From CAVRXQ01 sp963849105 (GTDB lineage: Bacteria > Actinomycetota > Acidimicrobiia > Acidimicrobiales > Bog-793): a DNA stretch of 64,000 nucleotides. The stretch lies in assembly GCA_963849105.1 (NCBI GenBank), contig CAWKGD010000006.1:310001-374000 (forward strand). Reading direction: 5' to 3'. The translations under genes were made by a program, and so were the position numbers. Each line of letters starts with the position of its first letter. The stretch's first letter is position 1. Shown here piece after piece: positions 9,033 to 17,426 of this stretch. The notes beneath the pieces were generated by a model that was not told the DNA's origin, did no database searches, and saw only the letters and a program-made list of their open reading frames with translations.

Positions 9033-9935
9033 ATGAACTACGTCCTGGATAACTGGTCGTTCGACCCGTTCATCATCGTCGTCGCGGTCATCGTTGTCGC
9101 GCACGAGGTCGGCTTGTACCGGCTCTCGAGGAGGTCTCGGCCTTCGGAGACCCGTGTTCGCCGGAGACGCTCGTTCGTCTTCTATGGCGGGCTCGCCATG
9201 TTGCTCATCGCAGTCGATTCTCCAATCGACTACTGGGCCGATTACTACTTCTTTGTCCACATGATCGAGCACATCCTGATCATGTTCTTCGCCCCGATCC
9301 TGATCGTCATCGGAGCGCCCTGGACACCGCTTTTGCACGCACTGCCGGTTCGGATACGACGTCGGGTGATTCGGACCGTCGTCTTGAGGGCCTTCTTCCG
9401 TCCGTTTCGCGCCATTGGTCGCTTCTTTGCCCGACCGATCGTCGCGATCGTGTCGTTCAACATCGTGATGGTGATCTGGCACGTCCCGTATCTGTTCGAC
9501 ACCGCCGAGGAAAACCAGATCGTTCATATCTGGGGCATGCACACGAGTTTCTTCGTCTTCGGGGTGCTGTTTTGGCTCCAGATCATCGACTCCCACCCCT
9601 TCCGAGTGCGGACGTCCGTGCCGCTGCAGATGGGGGCGATCGTCGGGACGAACATCGTGATGTTCATCCTCGCGATGTCGCTCAGCATCTTCACGAGCCA
9701 TTCCTGGTATCCGGTGTACAACCACCTGCCCGGCGTGACCCTGCCGCCGTTCGCCGACCAGCAGATCGGTGCGGCCATCTTGTGGGTTTGCGGCGACTTT
9801 TGGGCGATCCCGGCACTCATATACGTGATCCGCCGCGGAGTTGAGCGGGAGGGGTCGCTGTCGGACCTCGTCGATCGGGTCTTCCACCACGCCGGGTCGA
9901 ACGCGGCGGCGGGGTTCATCGGTCGGTCGGAGTAA
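9033..9935 (+). CDS. ctaG: Cytochrome c oxidase assembly protein CtaG (caa3 type)
   Basis: 300 residues with about seven membrane segments. His-rich membrane motifs include [35 protein letters not shown] and the following HIWGMH. These are typical of the caa3_CtaG family, proteins thought to help copper insertion into haem-copper oxidases in Gram-positive bacteria. It opens the oxidase block: the cupredoxin and subunits II, I and III follow on the same strand after a 230-bp regulatory gap. A second, more diverged CtaG-like gene sits at the other end of the oxidase genes. Confidence 0.85.
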   Translation: MNYVLDNWSFDPFIIVVAVIVVAHEVGLYRLSRRSRPSETRVRRRRSFVFYGGLAMLLIAVDSPIDYWADYYFFVHMIEHILIMFFAPILIVIGAPWTPLLHALPVRIRRRVIRTVVLRAFFRPFRAIGRFFARPIVAIVSFNIVMVIWHVPYLFDTAEENQIVHIWGMHTSFFVFGVLFWLQIIDSHPFRVRTSVPLQMGAIVGTNIVMFILAMSLSIFTSHSWYPVYNHLPGVTLPPFADQQIGAAILWVCGDFWAIPALIYVIRRGVEREGSLSDLVDRVFHHAGSNAAAGFIGRSE

Positions 9936-10007
9936 ACGATCGGAAACCACGCGCCAGGAGGTTGCTGCGCTGCGGCAATGCGTCGATTCCTGCAAAGTGG
10001 CATGGTT

Positions 10008-10078
10008 GTGCAACTAAAGGGAGGGAGAGTGCAACTTCTGCAAGTTGCTTGCATCCAGGAAGATCTTGTCTCTAAATT
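10008..10078 (+). promoter_or_regulatory. Repeats and putative promoter upstream of the oxidase operon
   Basis: GTGCAACT occurs at 10008-10015 and again at 10029-10036, exactly 21 bp (two helical turns) apart. The second copy is part of an inverted repeat, GCAACTT (10031-10037) and AAGTTGC (10042-10048). A plausible promoter follows: TTGCAT at 10049-10054 and TAAATT at 10073-10078, 18-bp spacer. The arrangement looks like a regulator-binding site next to the promoter of the cupredoxin/oxidase genes that start at 10167. The regulator is unknown. Confidence 0.45.
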
Positions 10079-10166
10079 TCCTGTCATATTTCGACGACGG
10101 GCCTTGGCCTGTTTGGCGTGAGCGCCCGGAGTCGGTGACGGGAAGCAAGTCGTAAGGGGGGCTGAT

Positions 10167-10835
10167 TTGTCGAAGACACAGCGGCTCGCTACGGTGCTCG
10201 CACTCTTCGCCGTAGCCGTCGGCCTCATCGTTTTTACGGCAATGGCGTTCATCCGCTCCAACCCGGAGACCGTCGATTTCGCCGTCAGCAGCCCATCATC
10301 CCAGCCGGTGAACCTCACGATTCAGACCGTTGGCACGATCGGTTTCGGGATACATCCGTCTTGGGTGTCGTACCTCGTCGAGACGCCGGAAGGGAAATGG
10401 GTGCACACGACGTTGTGGCAGTTGCCAGCGCACCGCAGGATCGACGTGACGATCTATCAGTACGACTCCGGAAGCCCGCTGCGCAATCAGGAACTCGGCG
10501 TCGTGACGGGGGCTCTCGGCGCGACGTTGAACGGCAAGACCTACACGCTGTTCAATTCGTACTCCGGCTTCGGCGTCGGTCACACCTTCAGCGTCCCGCA
10601 GCTCGGCATCAACGTCCCGCTTCCGGGGAACAACCCGAGCGCGAAGAACTTCTGTGGCGCCGCTCCGTGTCCATTGCTCGACGCGCACAACACGATCAAG
10701 TTCCATTTCACGACGCCGGGACCCGGGAACTATCGCTGGCAGTGCTTCGTGCCGTGCGGACTTGGCTACCTCAACGGCAACGGCGGACCGATGCAGACGA
10801 TCGGCTACATGGGCGGCTTCTTGGAGGTCCAGTAG
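10167..10835 (+). CDS. Membrane-anchored cupredoxin-like protein of the oxidase operon
   Basis: 222 residues, TTG start with a strong ribosome site (AAGGGGGG). One N-terminal membrane segment (about 8-28) anchors an extracytoplasmic domain. Possible copper ligands are His139 (GHTF), His174/His180, Cys193 and Cys197 in WQCFVPCG, and Met209 or Met215. CX3CG resembles the CuA motif of subunit II, but the usual His three residues after the CG is absent and a glycine-rich loop stands there. It may be a blue-copper or modified binuclear protein that passes electrons to the oxidase. Its stop directly abuts the ATG of subunit II, so they are expressed together. Confidence 0.65.
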   Translation: MSKTQRLATVLALFAVAVGLIVFTAMAFIRSNPETVDFAVSSPSSQPVNLTIQTVGTIGFGIHPSWVSYLVETPEGKWVHTTLWQLPAHRRIDVTIYQYDSGSPLRNQELGVVTGALGATLNGKTYTLFNSYSGFGVGHTFSVPQLGINVPLPGNNPSAKNFCGAAPCPLLDAHNTIKFHFTTPGPGNYRWQCFVPCGLGYLNGNGGPMQTIGYMGGFLEVQ

Positions 10836-11795
10836 ATGGCGAGATTCCCCGGCACCAAAGGCGGGGAGAACGCGCCGCATATTTGGCGGCTGGTCCTCGT
10901 GTGGGCGGTGGCGTCAGCGGTCATTGACCCGCTCTTCTATCTGCTCGTCGGCCCGCACCTGCCGCCGGGAGCGATGGGGTCGGCTGCCTCGGGCGACCAG
11001 TTCGACGCGAACGTGATCTTTATCCTGGCGATCCCGGTTGCGATCGCCATCAACTTGTACCTCTTCTACGCCGTTCTCATGTGGCGGGCGAAGCCGGGGA
11101 CCCCGGATCCCGTCGCCGGACCGTCGGCGCGCTCGAATGTCAAGATTCAGGCGGCGTGGATCGCCGTCTCGACGCTCATCGTCACCGGCCTGTTCATTTT
11201 CGGCACCGTCGAACTGATCACCGACCAGGGATCCGGGGGCGGCGAAGGGCCGTCGCCGATTTGGACACCGACGTCGAAGACGGTGCTTCCTGTCCAAGTC
11301 ATCGCCCAACAGTGGAAGTTCACCTACCGCTATCCGACGTTCGGCGGGTTCGAGACGGACCAGCTCTACATTCCCGACAACACGACGGTCGCCTTCCACG
11401 TCACGTCGCTTGACGTGATCCACAGCTTCTGGGCGTACCAGATCGGGGTGAAGGCCGATGCAAACCCGGATCAGGACAACGTGGCGTTCACGACGACCCA
11501 GCAACTCGGGACCTTCTGGGTCCGCTGCAACGAACTCTGCGGCATCTGGCACGGGGCGATGTTCAACTACGGCCACATCGTGACGAAGTCGGCCTTCATG
11601 GCCTGGGCGACGCACGAGGAGACCGCACTCGCCGCGAACACAAAGTTGTTGCCTCCGTTCTCGTGGACTTACACCCCGGACGCGAATAGCGCCGACGGCG
11701 GCTACTACCCGGACAATGTTGTTCCGTATTCGAAGGTCGAGGTCTATGGGGCGACGACCGTGACCCCGAAGCAAGCAGAGAATCCGAAGGCATGA
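10836..11795 (+). CDS. ctaC: Cytochrome c oxidase subunit II with intact CuA site
   Basis: Subunit II accepts electrons from a donor and passes them through CuA to subunit I. 319 residues. Hydrophobic segments lie at about 16-39, 58-83 and 105-128, one more than the two of most subunits II. The cupredoxin domain carries His196 (DVIHSFW) and the complete CuA motif CNELCGIWHGAM (Cys231, Glu233, Cys235, His239, Met242). There is no fused cytochrome c domain, so an external donor is needed; the cupredoxin-like protein encoded just upstream is an obvious candidate. ATG follows the previous stop without a gap. Confidence 0.93.
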   Translation: MARFPGTKGGENAPHIWRLVLVWAVASAVIDPLFYLLVGPHLPPGAMGSAASGDQFDANVIFILAIPVAIAINLYLFYAVLMWRAKPGTPDPVAGPSARSNVKIQAAWIAVSTLIVTGLFIFGTVELITDQGSGGGEGPSPIWTPTSKTVLPVQVIAQQWKFTYRYPTFGGFETDQLYIPDNTTVAFHVTSLDVIHSFWAYQIGVKADANPDQDNVAFTTTQQLGTFWVRCNELCGIWHGAMFNYGHIVTKSAFMAWATHEETALAANTKLLPPFSWTYTPDANSADGGYYPDNVVPYSKVEVYGATTVTPKQAENPKA

Positions 11796-11831
11796 GCGCG
11801 CGCAGACGATTGAGCGAGGAGGAGTTCATCC

Positions 11832-13799
11832 GTGGCGATTGACACCACCCCTTCAGTCGGAGTCGGTGAGCCGCGTCAAGCACCTCCGATGCAAGGCAGA
11901 CGCGGCCAACGACCGGCGTGGTTCGGTCAGCACCTCGGTACGGCGATCATCGGCGCCGTCGGTGGATACGCGCTCGGCCACTTATTCGGCAACATGATCG
12001 CCGCGCACTACACAGACATTTACAACGCGAACGGACAGAACGACACCGCAATCGTGCTGGGCTTCGCGCTCGGTTTCGTCGGATGGATGGGCGGAATCGG
12101 CGCGCTCAACCATCCGCTCGCAAAACTCGTCGGCCGTGAATCGGCCCCGGAGACGGACCGACAGGACTGGACGAAGTACTTCCGTTTCAGCTTGAACCAC
12201 AAGACCGTCGGCAAGCAGTACGTGATCGGCGTCTTAATGTTCTTTTTCACGGGCGGGCTGCTCGCGATGGCCATCCGCAGCCAGCTCCTGGAGCCGTCGA
12301 ACCGGCTGCTCGGACCCGGCACCTACATCGCCGTCGTCAGCGAGCACGGGACGATCATGATGATGATGGCGACGTCCGTCATCGTCGGACCGCTCGGCAA
12401 CTACCTCGTGCCGCTCATGATCGGGTCGCGGCGGATGGCCTTCCCACGCATCGAGGCCTTCTCGTTCTGGACGTTCGCCGCTGGGTACTTGGTGATCCTG
12501 TCGGCGTTGCCCATGGGCGGCTTCCCGACCGGTTGGACCGGGTACGCGCCATTGCAGACGCAGGCGACCCAAGGGATGGACGCCTACCTCGCAGGCTTCG
12601 CCATCATCGGAATCGGCATGATCGCGGCGGGCTTCAACATCGCCGTGACGATCATCACGCACCGCGCGCCGGGAATGACCTGGAGCAGGCTGCCGATGTT
12701 CTGCTGGGGGATGATCTCGGTGGCGTCGCTGATGACGCTCGCAACCCCGGTGCTCGTCATGGCCGGTCTCTTCGGGCTGCTCGACCGGACCGCGCAGACG
12801 GCGTTCTACGTCACCGAGCACGGTGGTAGCAGCTTCTTGTGGGAAAACCTCTTCTGGTTCTTCGGCCACCCCGAGGTCTACATCATGGCGTTGCCCGGCT
12901 TCGGCATCGTCGGGGAACTCTTGCCGGTGTTCACACGTAAACCGCTGTTCGCCTACCGTGTCGGCGCGGCGGGAATGGTCGGGGTGGCGCTGCTGTCGTT
13001 CTTTGTGTGGCAACACCACCTGTTCAACTCGGGGATCAACCCGGACATGCGACCACTGTTCATGCTGACCACCGAGTTGATCTCGATCCCGACTGGGTTC
13101 ATCTTCCTCGTCGGCCTCGGGACCCTCTGGCGAGCACGAATACGACCCGAAGTCCCGATGCTGTTCGTGCTCGCCGTCTATTTCAACTTCTTCATCGGCG
13201 GAGTGACGGGTGTGTTCCTCTCCGACGTCCCGGTAAACGTGACCGTCCACGGCAGTTTCTTCGTGATGGCCCACTTCCACTACACGATCATGGGCGGCCT
13301 CATTTTCGCCTTCTTCGGCGGTCTGTACTACTGGCTGCCGAAGATCACGGGGTACAAGTTGAACAAGCGGCTCGGCCAGATTCACTTCTGGTTCATGTTC
13401 ATCTTCTTCAACTTCACGTTCTTCCCGCTCTTCATCGTCGGCTTCCTCGGCATGCCGAGGCGGGTTTTCGAATACGCCGCGAATTTGCAGGTCCTGAATG
13501 ATTTCGCGTCAGCGAGTGCGTACGTGCTCGGTGCCTCGTTCCTCGTGTTCATCGCCAACTTCGTCTGGTCGATCTTCATCGACCCGAAGCGGGAAGTGCA
13601 GAACCCCTGGGAGTCACGGGGACTCGAGTGGCAAGTCGCGACGCCCGTTCCTGAGTACAACTTCCAGCGGATTCCGGTGATCCTCGCCGACCCGTATCAC
13701 TACGGGGAGTCGAGCCCGCCACCGGTTGCGGACCTCGCCGGAGTGGGAGCGGCACTGGCGGTCGCCGGTGGATCCGGGGGTGGTGACGTCAGTGGCTGA
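11832..13799 (+). CDS. ctaD: Haem-copper oxidase subunit I, lacking usual D- and K-channel residues
   Basis: The catalytic subunit reducing O2 to water. All metal ligands are present: His172 (SEHGTIM) and His483 for the low-spin haem, His346 with Tyr350 in GHPEVY, His395/His396 (QHH) for CuB, and His481 (AHFH) for the high-spin haem. Glu348 of HPEVY is kept. In canonical A-type enzymes the proton D-channel begins at Asp in GAPDMAFPR; here the text is GSRRMAFPR (Arg201), and Glu208 replaces the Asn seven residues on. The K-channel Lys of PTGIK is Ile424 (PTGFI). An extra ~110-residue N-terminus adds two predicted membrane helices. GTG start follows GAGGAGGAG. Confidence 0.93.
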   Translation: MAIDTTPSVGVGEPRQAPPMQGRRGQRPAWFGQHLGTAIIGAVGGYALGHLFGNMIAAHYTDIYNANGQNDTAIVLGFALGFVGWMGGIGALNHPLAKLVGRESAPETDRQDWTKYFRFSLNHKTVGKQYVIGVLMFFFTGGLLAMAIRSQLLEPSNRLLGPGTYIAVVSEHGTIMMMMATSVIVGPLGNYLVPLMIGSRRMAFPRIEAFSFWTFAAGYLVILSALPMGGFPTGWTGYAPLQTQATQGMDAYLAGFAIIGIGMIAAGFNIAVTIITHRAPGMTWSRLPMFCWGMISVASLMTLATPVLVMAGLFGLLDRTAQTAFYVTEHGGSSFLWENLFWFFGHPEVYIMALPGFGIVGELLPVFTRKPLFAYRVGAAGMVGVALLSFFVWQHHLFNSGINPDMRPLFMLTTELISIPTGFIFLVGLGTLWRARIRPEVPMLFVLAVYFNFFIGGVTGVFLSDVPVNVTVHGSFFVMAHFHYTIMGGLIFAFFGGLYYWLPKITGYKLNKRLGQIHFWFMFIFFNFTFFPLFIVGFLGMPRRVFEYAANLQVLNDFASASAYVLGASFLVFIANFVWSIFIDPKREVQNPWESRGLEWQVATPVPEYNFQRIPVILADPYHYGESSPPPVADLAGVGAALAVAGGSGGGDVSG

Positions 13800-14460
13800 C
13801 CCAGTGGCCGACGAGTTCATCCCGGCGGGCATCGTCAACACGCCCGAAGAGGCGGCGTACGAGCTCCGGGCGGACGAGAACGCGATCTTCATCGGTTCGC
13901 GCCTTTTCATCGGCATCGTCAGCTTCGCCTACGCGTCCCTCGCGTTCGCCTATTTCTATTTGCGGTCCGCGAACAACGAGGACCTTTGGCGCCCGCACCG
14001 GATCACGGCGCCGACTTCGATCGGTGCGGCGATCTTCGTTGTGGTCGCCGCATCTGCACTCGTGAATTTGTACGGCACCCAACGGCTGAAGAAGGGATCG
14101 ACGACCGACTGGCTCGTCGCCTCGTGGACCGCCGTCGGCGGGGGGCTCCTCGCCGTCGGGTTGCAGATCTTCGAGTTCACACAACTCCCGTTCTTCCCCG
14201 GCTCGAGCGCCTACGCGTCGTGCTTTGTCGGATGGGGCGTCCTCAACACGACGATGCTCCTCGGCGCGACGTACTGGCTCGAGACGGTGGTCGCCCGCGC
14301 GACGCGGCTACGGCGGGCACTTGCTGAAGACGGCGGAGCGGCGCGCTCGGGCCTTCCGGCTGGCCGGCTCTTGCGGGCGAATCTCGAGTCGTGCGCGTAC
14401 TTCTGGGGCTACCTTGCCCTTGTCAGTGTGCTCTTCTGGGTGCTGTTCTACATCGTGTGA
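13792..14460 (+). CDS. ctaE: Cytochrome c oxidase subunit III
   Basis: 222 residues with five clear membrane segments, the shorter form of subunit III seen in many bacteria. Recognisable parts are an early FIGSRLFIGIVSFAYASLAF helix, GLQIFEFTQLPFFPGSSAYAS in the middle, and the last helix AYFWGYLALVSVLFWVLFYIV. Subunit III has no metals; it stabilises subunit I. The start is taken as GTG 13792, overlapping the ctaD stop by eight bases; GTG 13783 is also possible. Confidence 0.88.
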   Translation: MADPVADEFIPAGIVNTPEEAAYELRADENAIFIGSRLFIGIVSFAYASLAFAYFYLRSANNEDLWRPHRITAPTSIGAAIFVVVAASALVNLYGTQRLKKGSTTDWLVASWTAVGGGLLAVGLQIFEFTQLPFFPGSSAYASCFVGWGVLNTTMLLGATYWLETVVARATRLRRALAEDGGAARSGLPAGRLLRANLESCAYFWGYLALVSVLFWVLFYIV

Positions 14461-14493
14461 ACGGCTAACGATAAGAGCGAGGGGGTAAGACAG

Positions 14494-14607
14494 GTGGTCT
14501 TTGCGACATATTTCCTCGGGCCGCAGTCGCTCACTTTCGCAATCCCAGTCGGCGTCTTAGCCGTCGTAGTCCTCTGGGGGTACTTCCAGCGCCGACCGGT
14601 GCGGTGA
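14494..14607 (+). CDS. 37-residue single-span membrane peptide in the oxidase operon
   Basis: GTG 14494 is preceded by GAGGGGG and reads VVFATYFLGPQSLTFAIPVG, then a hydrophobic run through VVVLWGYF, ending in basic RRPVR. One membrane helix (about residues 12-31) with a positive C-terminal tail is clear. The TGA at 14605 lies inside the GTGA overlap with the GTG of the next gene (14604), the coupling used throughout this window, which argues that the peptide is real. By position and shape it could be a small oxidase subunit (CcoQ- or subunit IV-like in role). Easily missed because of its size. Confidence 0.65.
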   Translation: MVFATYFLGPQSLTFAIPVGVLAVVVLWGYFQRRPVR

Positions 14608-15365
14608 TCGCCACGGCGGCGGCGGCGCTAGGGCCGCACGCGCGCCGGAGCAGAGACATCCTAGCCGGCCTCGCAGTTGCCGTTGTTGTCGTTTCCGTCG
14701 TGCCTCCGCTTTCGACTGACGCGCGGAGGTATGTCTTCGCGGAAGCGATCCGGTTCTGCCTCATTGCGCTGGCGATGCCGGTGCTCGTCGCGCTGTCAGC
14801 TCCGCTCTCGAGGGCCGCGGCGCGCTGGGCACCCGAACGGCTCGCGCGCCTCGTTGCCCGACGCGACGGCACCCGGAGTTCTCGCCGGGGTCTTGTTCGC
14901 TTGGTCGTAAGGCTCGTGCCGTACCTCGGAGCCTTCATCGTCTGGCGTAACCCGGCGAGCGTCGACGCGCTAGCGACAACCCCAGGTCTTGTTGTCGCCG
15001 AGATCGCGACGTTCGCCGTCGTGGGGGTCGCATTCTGGATCGAGCTCGTCCCGACGCCTCCGATCCCGCCGATCGTGACCGCGGGGCAGCGCATCGTGCC
15101 GACGGCCATTGCGATGTGGATGATCTGGATCCTCGCCTACTTTGTCGGGTTTTCGCACACCGCTTGGTTCCCGTCGGTGCACGCAAATCGAGGCGGCCTC
15201 GGCGTCATCGCCGACCAGGAGCTCTCGAGCGGCGTGCTGTGGATCGCGGCTGCCGCCACGTTCCTCCCGGTGATTTTCACGAATCTCGCGCGCTTCCTCC
15301 GAGGTGACGACGAGGTGCAAGACGAAGTCGCGCGGATTATTGCTGAGGACGTGAAGTCCCCATGA
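14604..15365 (+). CDS. Second CtaG-like oxidase assembly protein
   Basis: 253 residues, with seven or so membrane segments. FAEAIRFCLIALAMPVLVALSAPL occupies the place of the HMxEHxLLMxxAPPLL segment of CtaG, but the histidines are not kept there; His is seen near FSHTAWF. It is thus a diverged CtaG-family protein. The GTG start overlaps the stop of the 37-residue peptide. Its 3' end overlaps the 3' end of the convergent minus-strand gene by 29 bp. Confidence 0.7.
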   Translation: MIATAAAALGPHARRSRDILAGLAVAVVVVSVVPPLSTDARRYVFAEAIRFCLIALAMPVLVALSAPLSRAAARWAPERLARLVARRDGTRSSRRGLVRLVVRLVPYLGAFIVWRNPASVDALATTPGLVVAEIATFAVVGVAFWIELVPTPPIPPIVTAGQRIVPTAIAMWMIWILAYFVGFSHTAWFPSVHANRGGLGVIADQELSSGVLWIAAAATFLPVIFTNLARFLRGDDEVQDEVARIIAEDVKSP

Positions 15366-16041
15366 TCGATGTGATGACGCGACTGGCAATCGAATTTTGG
15401 ATCGCCAACGTCGGGAGCGAACCCTTTAGGTAATGCGCCGCGTCCGAGACGGCTCGCAGCGTTTCACTTCGATCGATCGCGAGGTCTTTCGCCCGGCCGC
15501 GCAGATCGGCGACTGCTCGAGAGTTCTTCGGATTGGCGGTGAGTTGCACGAAGTCTTCAATCGCTCCGAGCGCGTCGGACGTCGTCCAGCTGAGCAGATC
15601 GCCGATCATGAGCGCGAGGTACTTTCCCGCTCCCGTACCGGGCTCTTCGAGCTGGGAGAGATTGTTGATGCCGTCTGATGTGAATGAGCAGGCGTCGGCG
15701 TCTTGGTTGAGTAGCGTCGGCACCTTCGATCGGTCGGTCGCGCTGAGCTGGCCGCGCCACCATTGACCGAAGATCTCGTCGGATTCGTGCATCGCGTAGG
15801 CGCACGGTTCGATGTAACCGTTGACAAGAGTGATCAAGTACGAGGCAGACGAGCGCTCGCCCGCGAGAGATTCGTTGTGCGGCAGGTCGGTGGCGACCGC
15901 CACCGCGACGATGATCAGGACGACCGCGAGGAGCGGAAGTCCGACCCGCCGAAACCTCAGCCATCGATCACGACGTGTCGGCGCGACTCGGTCCCCGTAC
16001 AGCGACGCAGCGAAGGCGTCCATCTCAAGTTTCTCGGTCAC
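15337..16041 (-). CDS. Membrane-anchored protein of unknown function, last gene of SCO operon
   Basis: 234 residues. One membrane segment (about 33-51, LPLLAVVLIIVAVAVAT) anchors an extracytoplasmic domain that is mostly helical. Two cysteines occur (EPCAYAM and DACSFTS), which could form a disulfide. The ATG overlaps the stop of the SCO gene by four bases (ATGA), so it is made with the copper/disulfide factors and may assist oxidase assembly. I do not recognise a family. Confidence 0.6.
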   Translation of the reverse strand: MTEKLEMDAFAASLYGDRVAPTRRDRWLRFRRVGLPLLAVVLIIVAVAVATDLPHNESLAGERSSASYLITLVNGYIEPCAYAMHESDEIFGQWWRGQLSATDRSKVPTLLNQDADACSFTSDGINNLSQLEEPGTGAGKYLALMIGDLLSWTTSDALGAIEDFVQLTANPKNSRAVADLRGRAKDLAIDRSETLRAVSDAAHYLKGSLPTLAIQNSIASRVITSIMGTSRPQQ

Positions 16042-16838
16042 CGCAACGCTTCCTCGAGATAGTGGGCAATCCCTGACCCGAAGCGCCGCATCTGCGCCGC
16101 CGCCAAGGTGAAAGTCCCCGACGGCGACTCGTTCCCGAAGGGCTCGAGTGCATATTCGAGGCGGCCAGCTGGATCGACGACATCGATCACATTCGTGTGG
16201 CCGAGCTGACCGGTCGACGGCGCGTACTCGACGGTGACCCCGTACGCCTTCCAGATCCCGTCGAGTTGTGAGAGTGTCCCCGCGAGGAAGTACGCATCGG
16301 GCAGCGAGGATAAGCCGGCCCTCGAAAACCCGCTGCGCGCCGCGGCCACGCCGAGATCGCGCGGGTTGGCGTCAATGATCACGAACGCCACCTTGGAGCG
16401 CGCCGCGCCGAGGTCACCCGCGGCGTCGCGAAATTCCACCGACTCGACCGGGCAGATGTCGCGACATCTCGGATCGAGAAAACTGATCGCAACCGCCTTT
16501 CCCCTCAGTGCTCCGAGCGCGAACGTCCGTCCCGACTCGTCGACGAGCTCGACTGGCGGGGCCGGTCGCCGCGCGAGGACATGCACGTCCACGAATTGCG
16601 CGAGCGTGCGTGGGACCTTCTTCGCGTCGTGCACATTGGTTTTTGGTGGCGAGGACGGGAGGACGTTGAATGACGAGTCGGCGAAGGCGCCGCCGACGCC
16701 AAGGACCGCCAGAATCGCGATCGCGATCCAGATCAATTTGCGGGGAAGCGGAGGCGGCCCCCGTTTGAACTGCGCGGAGCGCTCTTCCGCGCTCAATATG
16801 GAGCGGCTGCCGCCGTCGAGTTCGGAAACGTCGCTCAT
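16038..16838 (-). CDS. SCO1/SenC-family copper chaperone for the oxidase
   Basis: SCO proteins deliver copper to, or reduce, the CuA site of subunit II. Here one N-terminal membrane helix (about 35-53) is followed by a thioredoxin-like domain with the copper motif CRDIC (Cys125, Cys129) in DPRCRDICPVES and the distal His214 in GHTN. The ATG at 16838 overlaps the stop of the thioredoxin-like gene (ATGA), which fixes the start; an upstream ATG at 16871 would overlap that gene more. Placement next to oxidase and haem O synthase genes fits the role. Confidence 0.87.
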   Translation of the reverse strand: MSDVSELDGGSRSILSAEERSAQFKRGPPPLPRKLIWIAIAILAVLGVGGAFADSSFNVLPSSPPKTNVHDAKKVPRTLAQFVDVHVLARRPAPPVELVDESGRTFALGALRGKAVAISFLDPRCRDICPVESVEFRDAAGDLGAARSKVAFVIIDANPRDLGVAAARSGFSRAGLSSLPDAYFLAGTLSQLDGIWKAYGVTVEYAPSTGQLGHTNVIDVVDPAGRLEYALEPFGNESPSGTFTLAAAQMRRFGSGIAHYLEEALR

Positions 16839-17411
16839 TTGTGGATCGATCCGCCGAGTCGATGGACCCACTCGGTGAGCTCATGCGCCGTTGCCGCGCC
16901 GAAAAGCTCGCCCTCGACGACACCCGACCTCGAGACGAAGAAGGTCACCGGCAGCGCCGAGATGAGGTAGCGATTGGCGACGGTTCCATTCTGATCGACT
17001 CCGATGGGATACGAGATCCGTGCGTGGTCGAGGAGGCGTCTCGCGAGACTGGTGTTCGAGTCGAGCGAGTCGACGCCGATGAAACGTACTCCCGTCGACT
17101 CGTTCGAGACCTTTCCGAACGCGTTGAGCTCGGCGACGCAGTTGTCGCACCACGACGCGAAGAAGTTCACGATGACTGGCGTTCCAGCTCGACCCTGGAA
17201 GGCGACCGTGCGCGCGTTGTCGAGCGCGTGCAAGGTGAACGGGGGGGCATGTCGCCCGGCACTGAGGCGCGAAAGGTGGCGCGACGGCGGGGAAGGTGCG
17301 TGGCTTTGCGGTCGCGGCCGAGACGACTGCGTAGGCCACGAAGCCGACGAGGACGGCTGCAGCGACGATCGTCGCTGGTTTGATGAAGCGATTCAGGTTC
17401 AGTTCTTGCAC
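16835..17411 (-). CDS. Thioredoxin-like (TlpA/ResA type) protein, frameshifted
   Basis: The N-terminus in one frame gives MQELNLNRFIKPATIVAAAV with a membrane anchor (about 12-33). The thioredoxin domain continues in another frame: APPFTLHALDN, then VNFFASWCDNC, ALPVTFFVSR and a C-terminal helix. The join needs a one-base shift between about 17230 and 17265, next to a run of seven G (17242-17248). The active site is WCDNC, without the Pro usual before the second Cys in TlpA/ResA (WCxPC). It would act outside the membrane in thiol or copper-site reduction with SCO. Either a homopolymer error or a recent inactivation. Confidence 0.72.
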
Positions 17412-17426
17412 GTCGCGGGGTGTCGG

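Noticed and set aside
12234..13385. Long minus-strand frame opposite subunit I
   Set aside because: It is the antisense shadow of ctaD, rich in Arg, His, Asp and Glu without domains, as GC-rich codon patterns produce.
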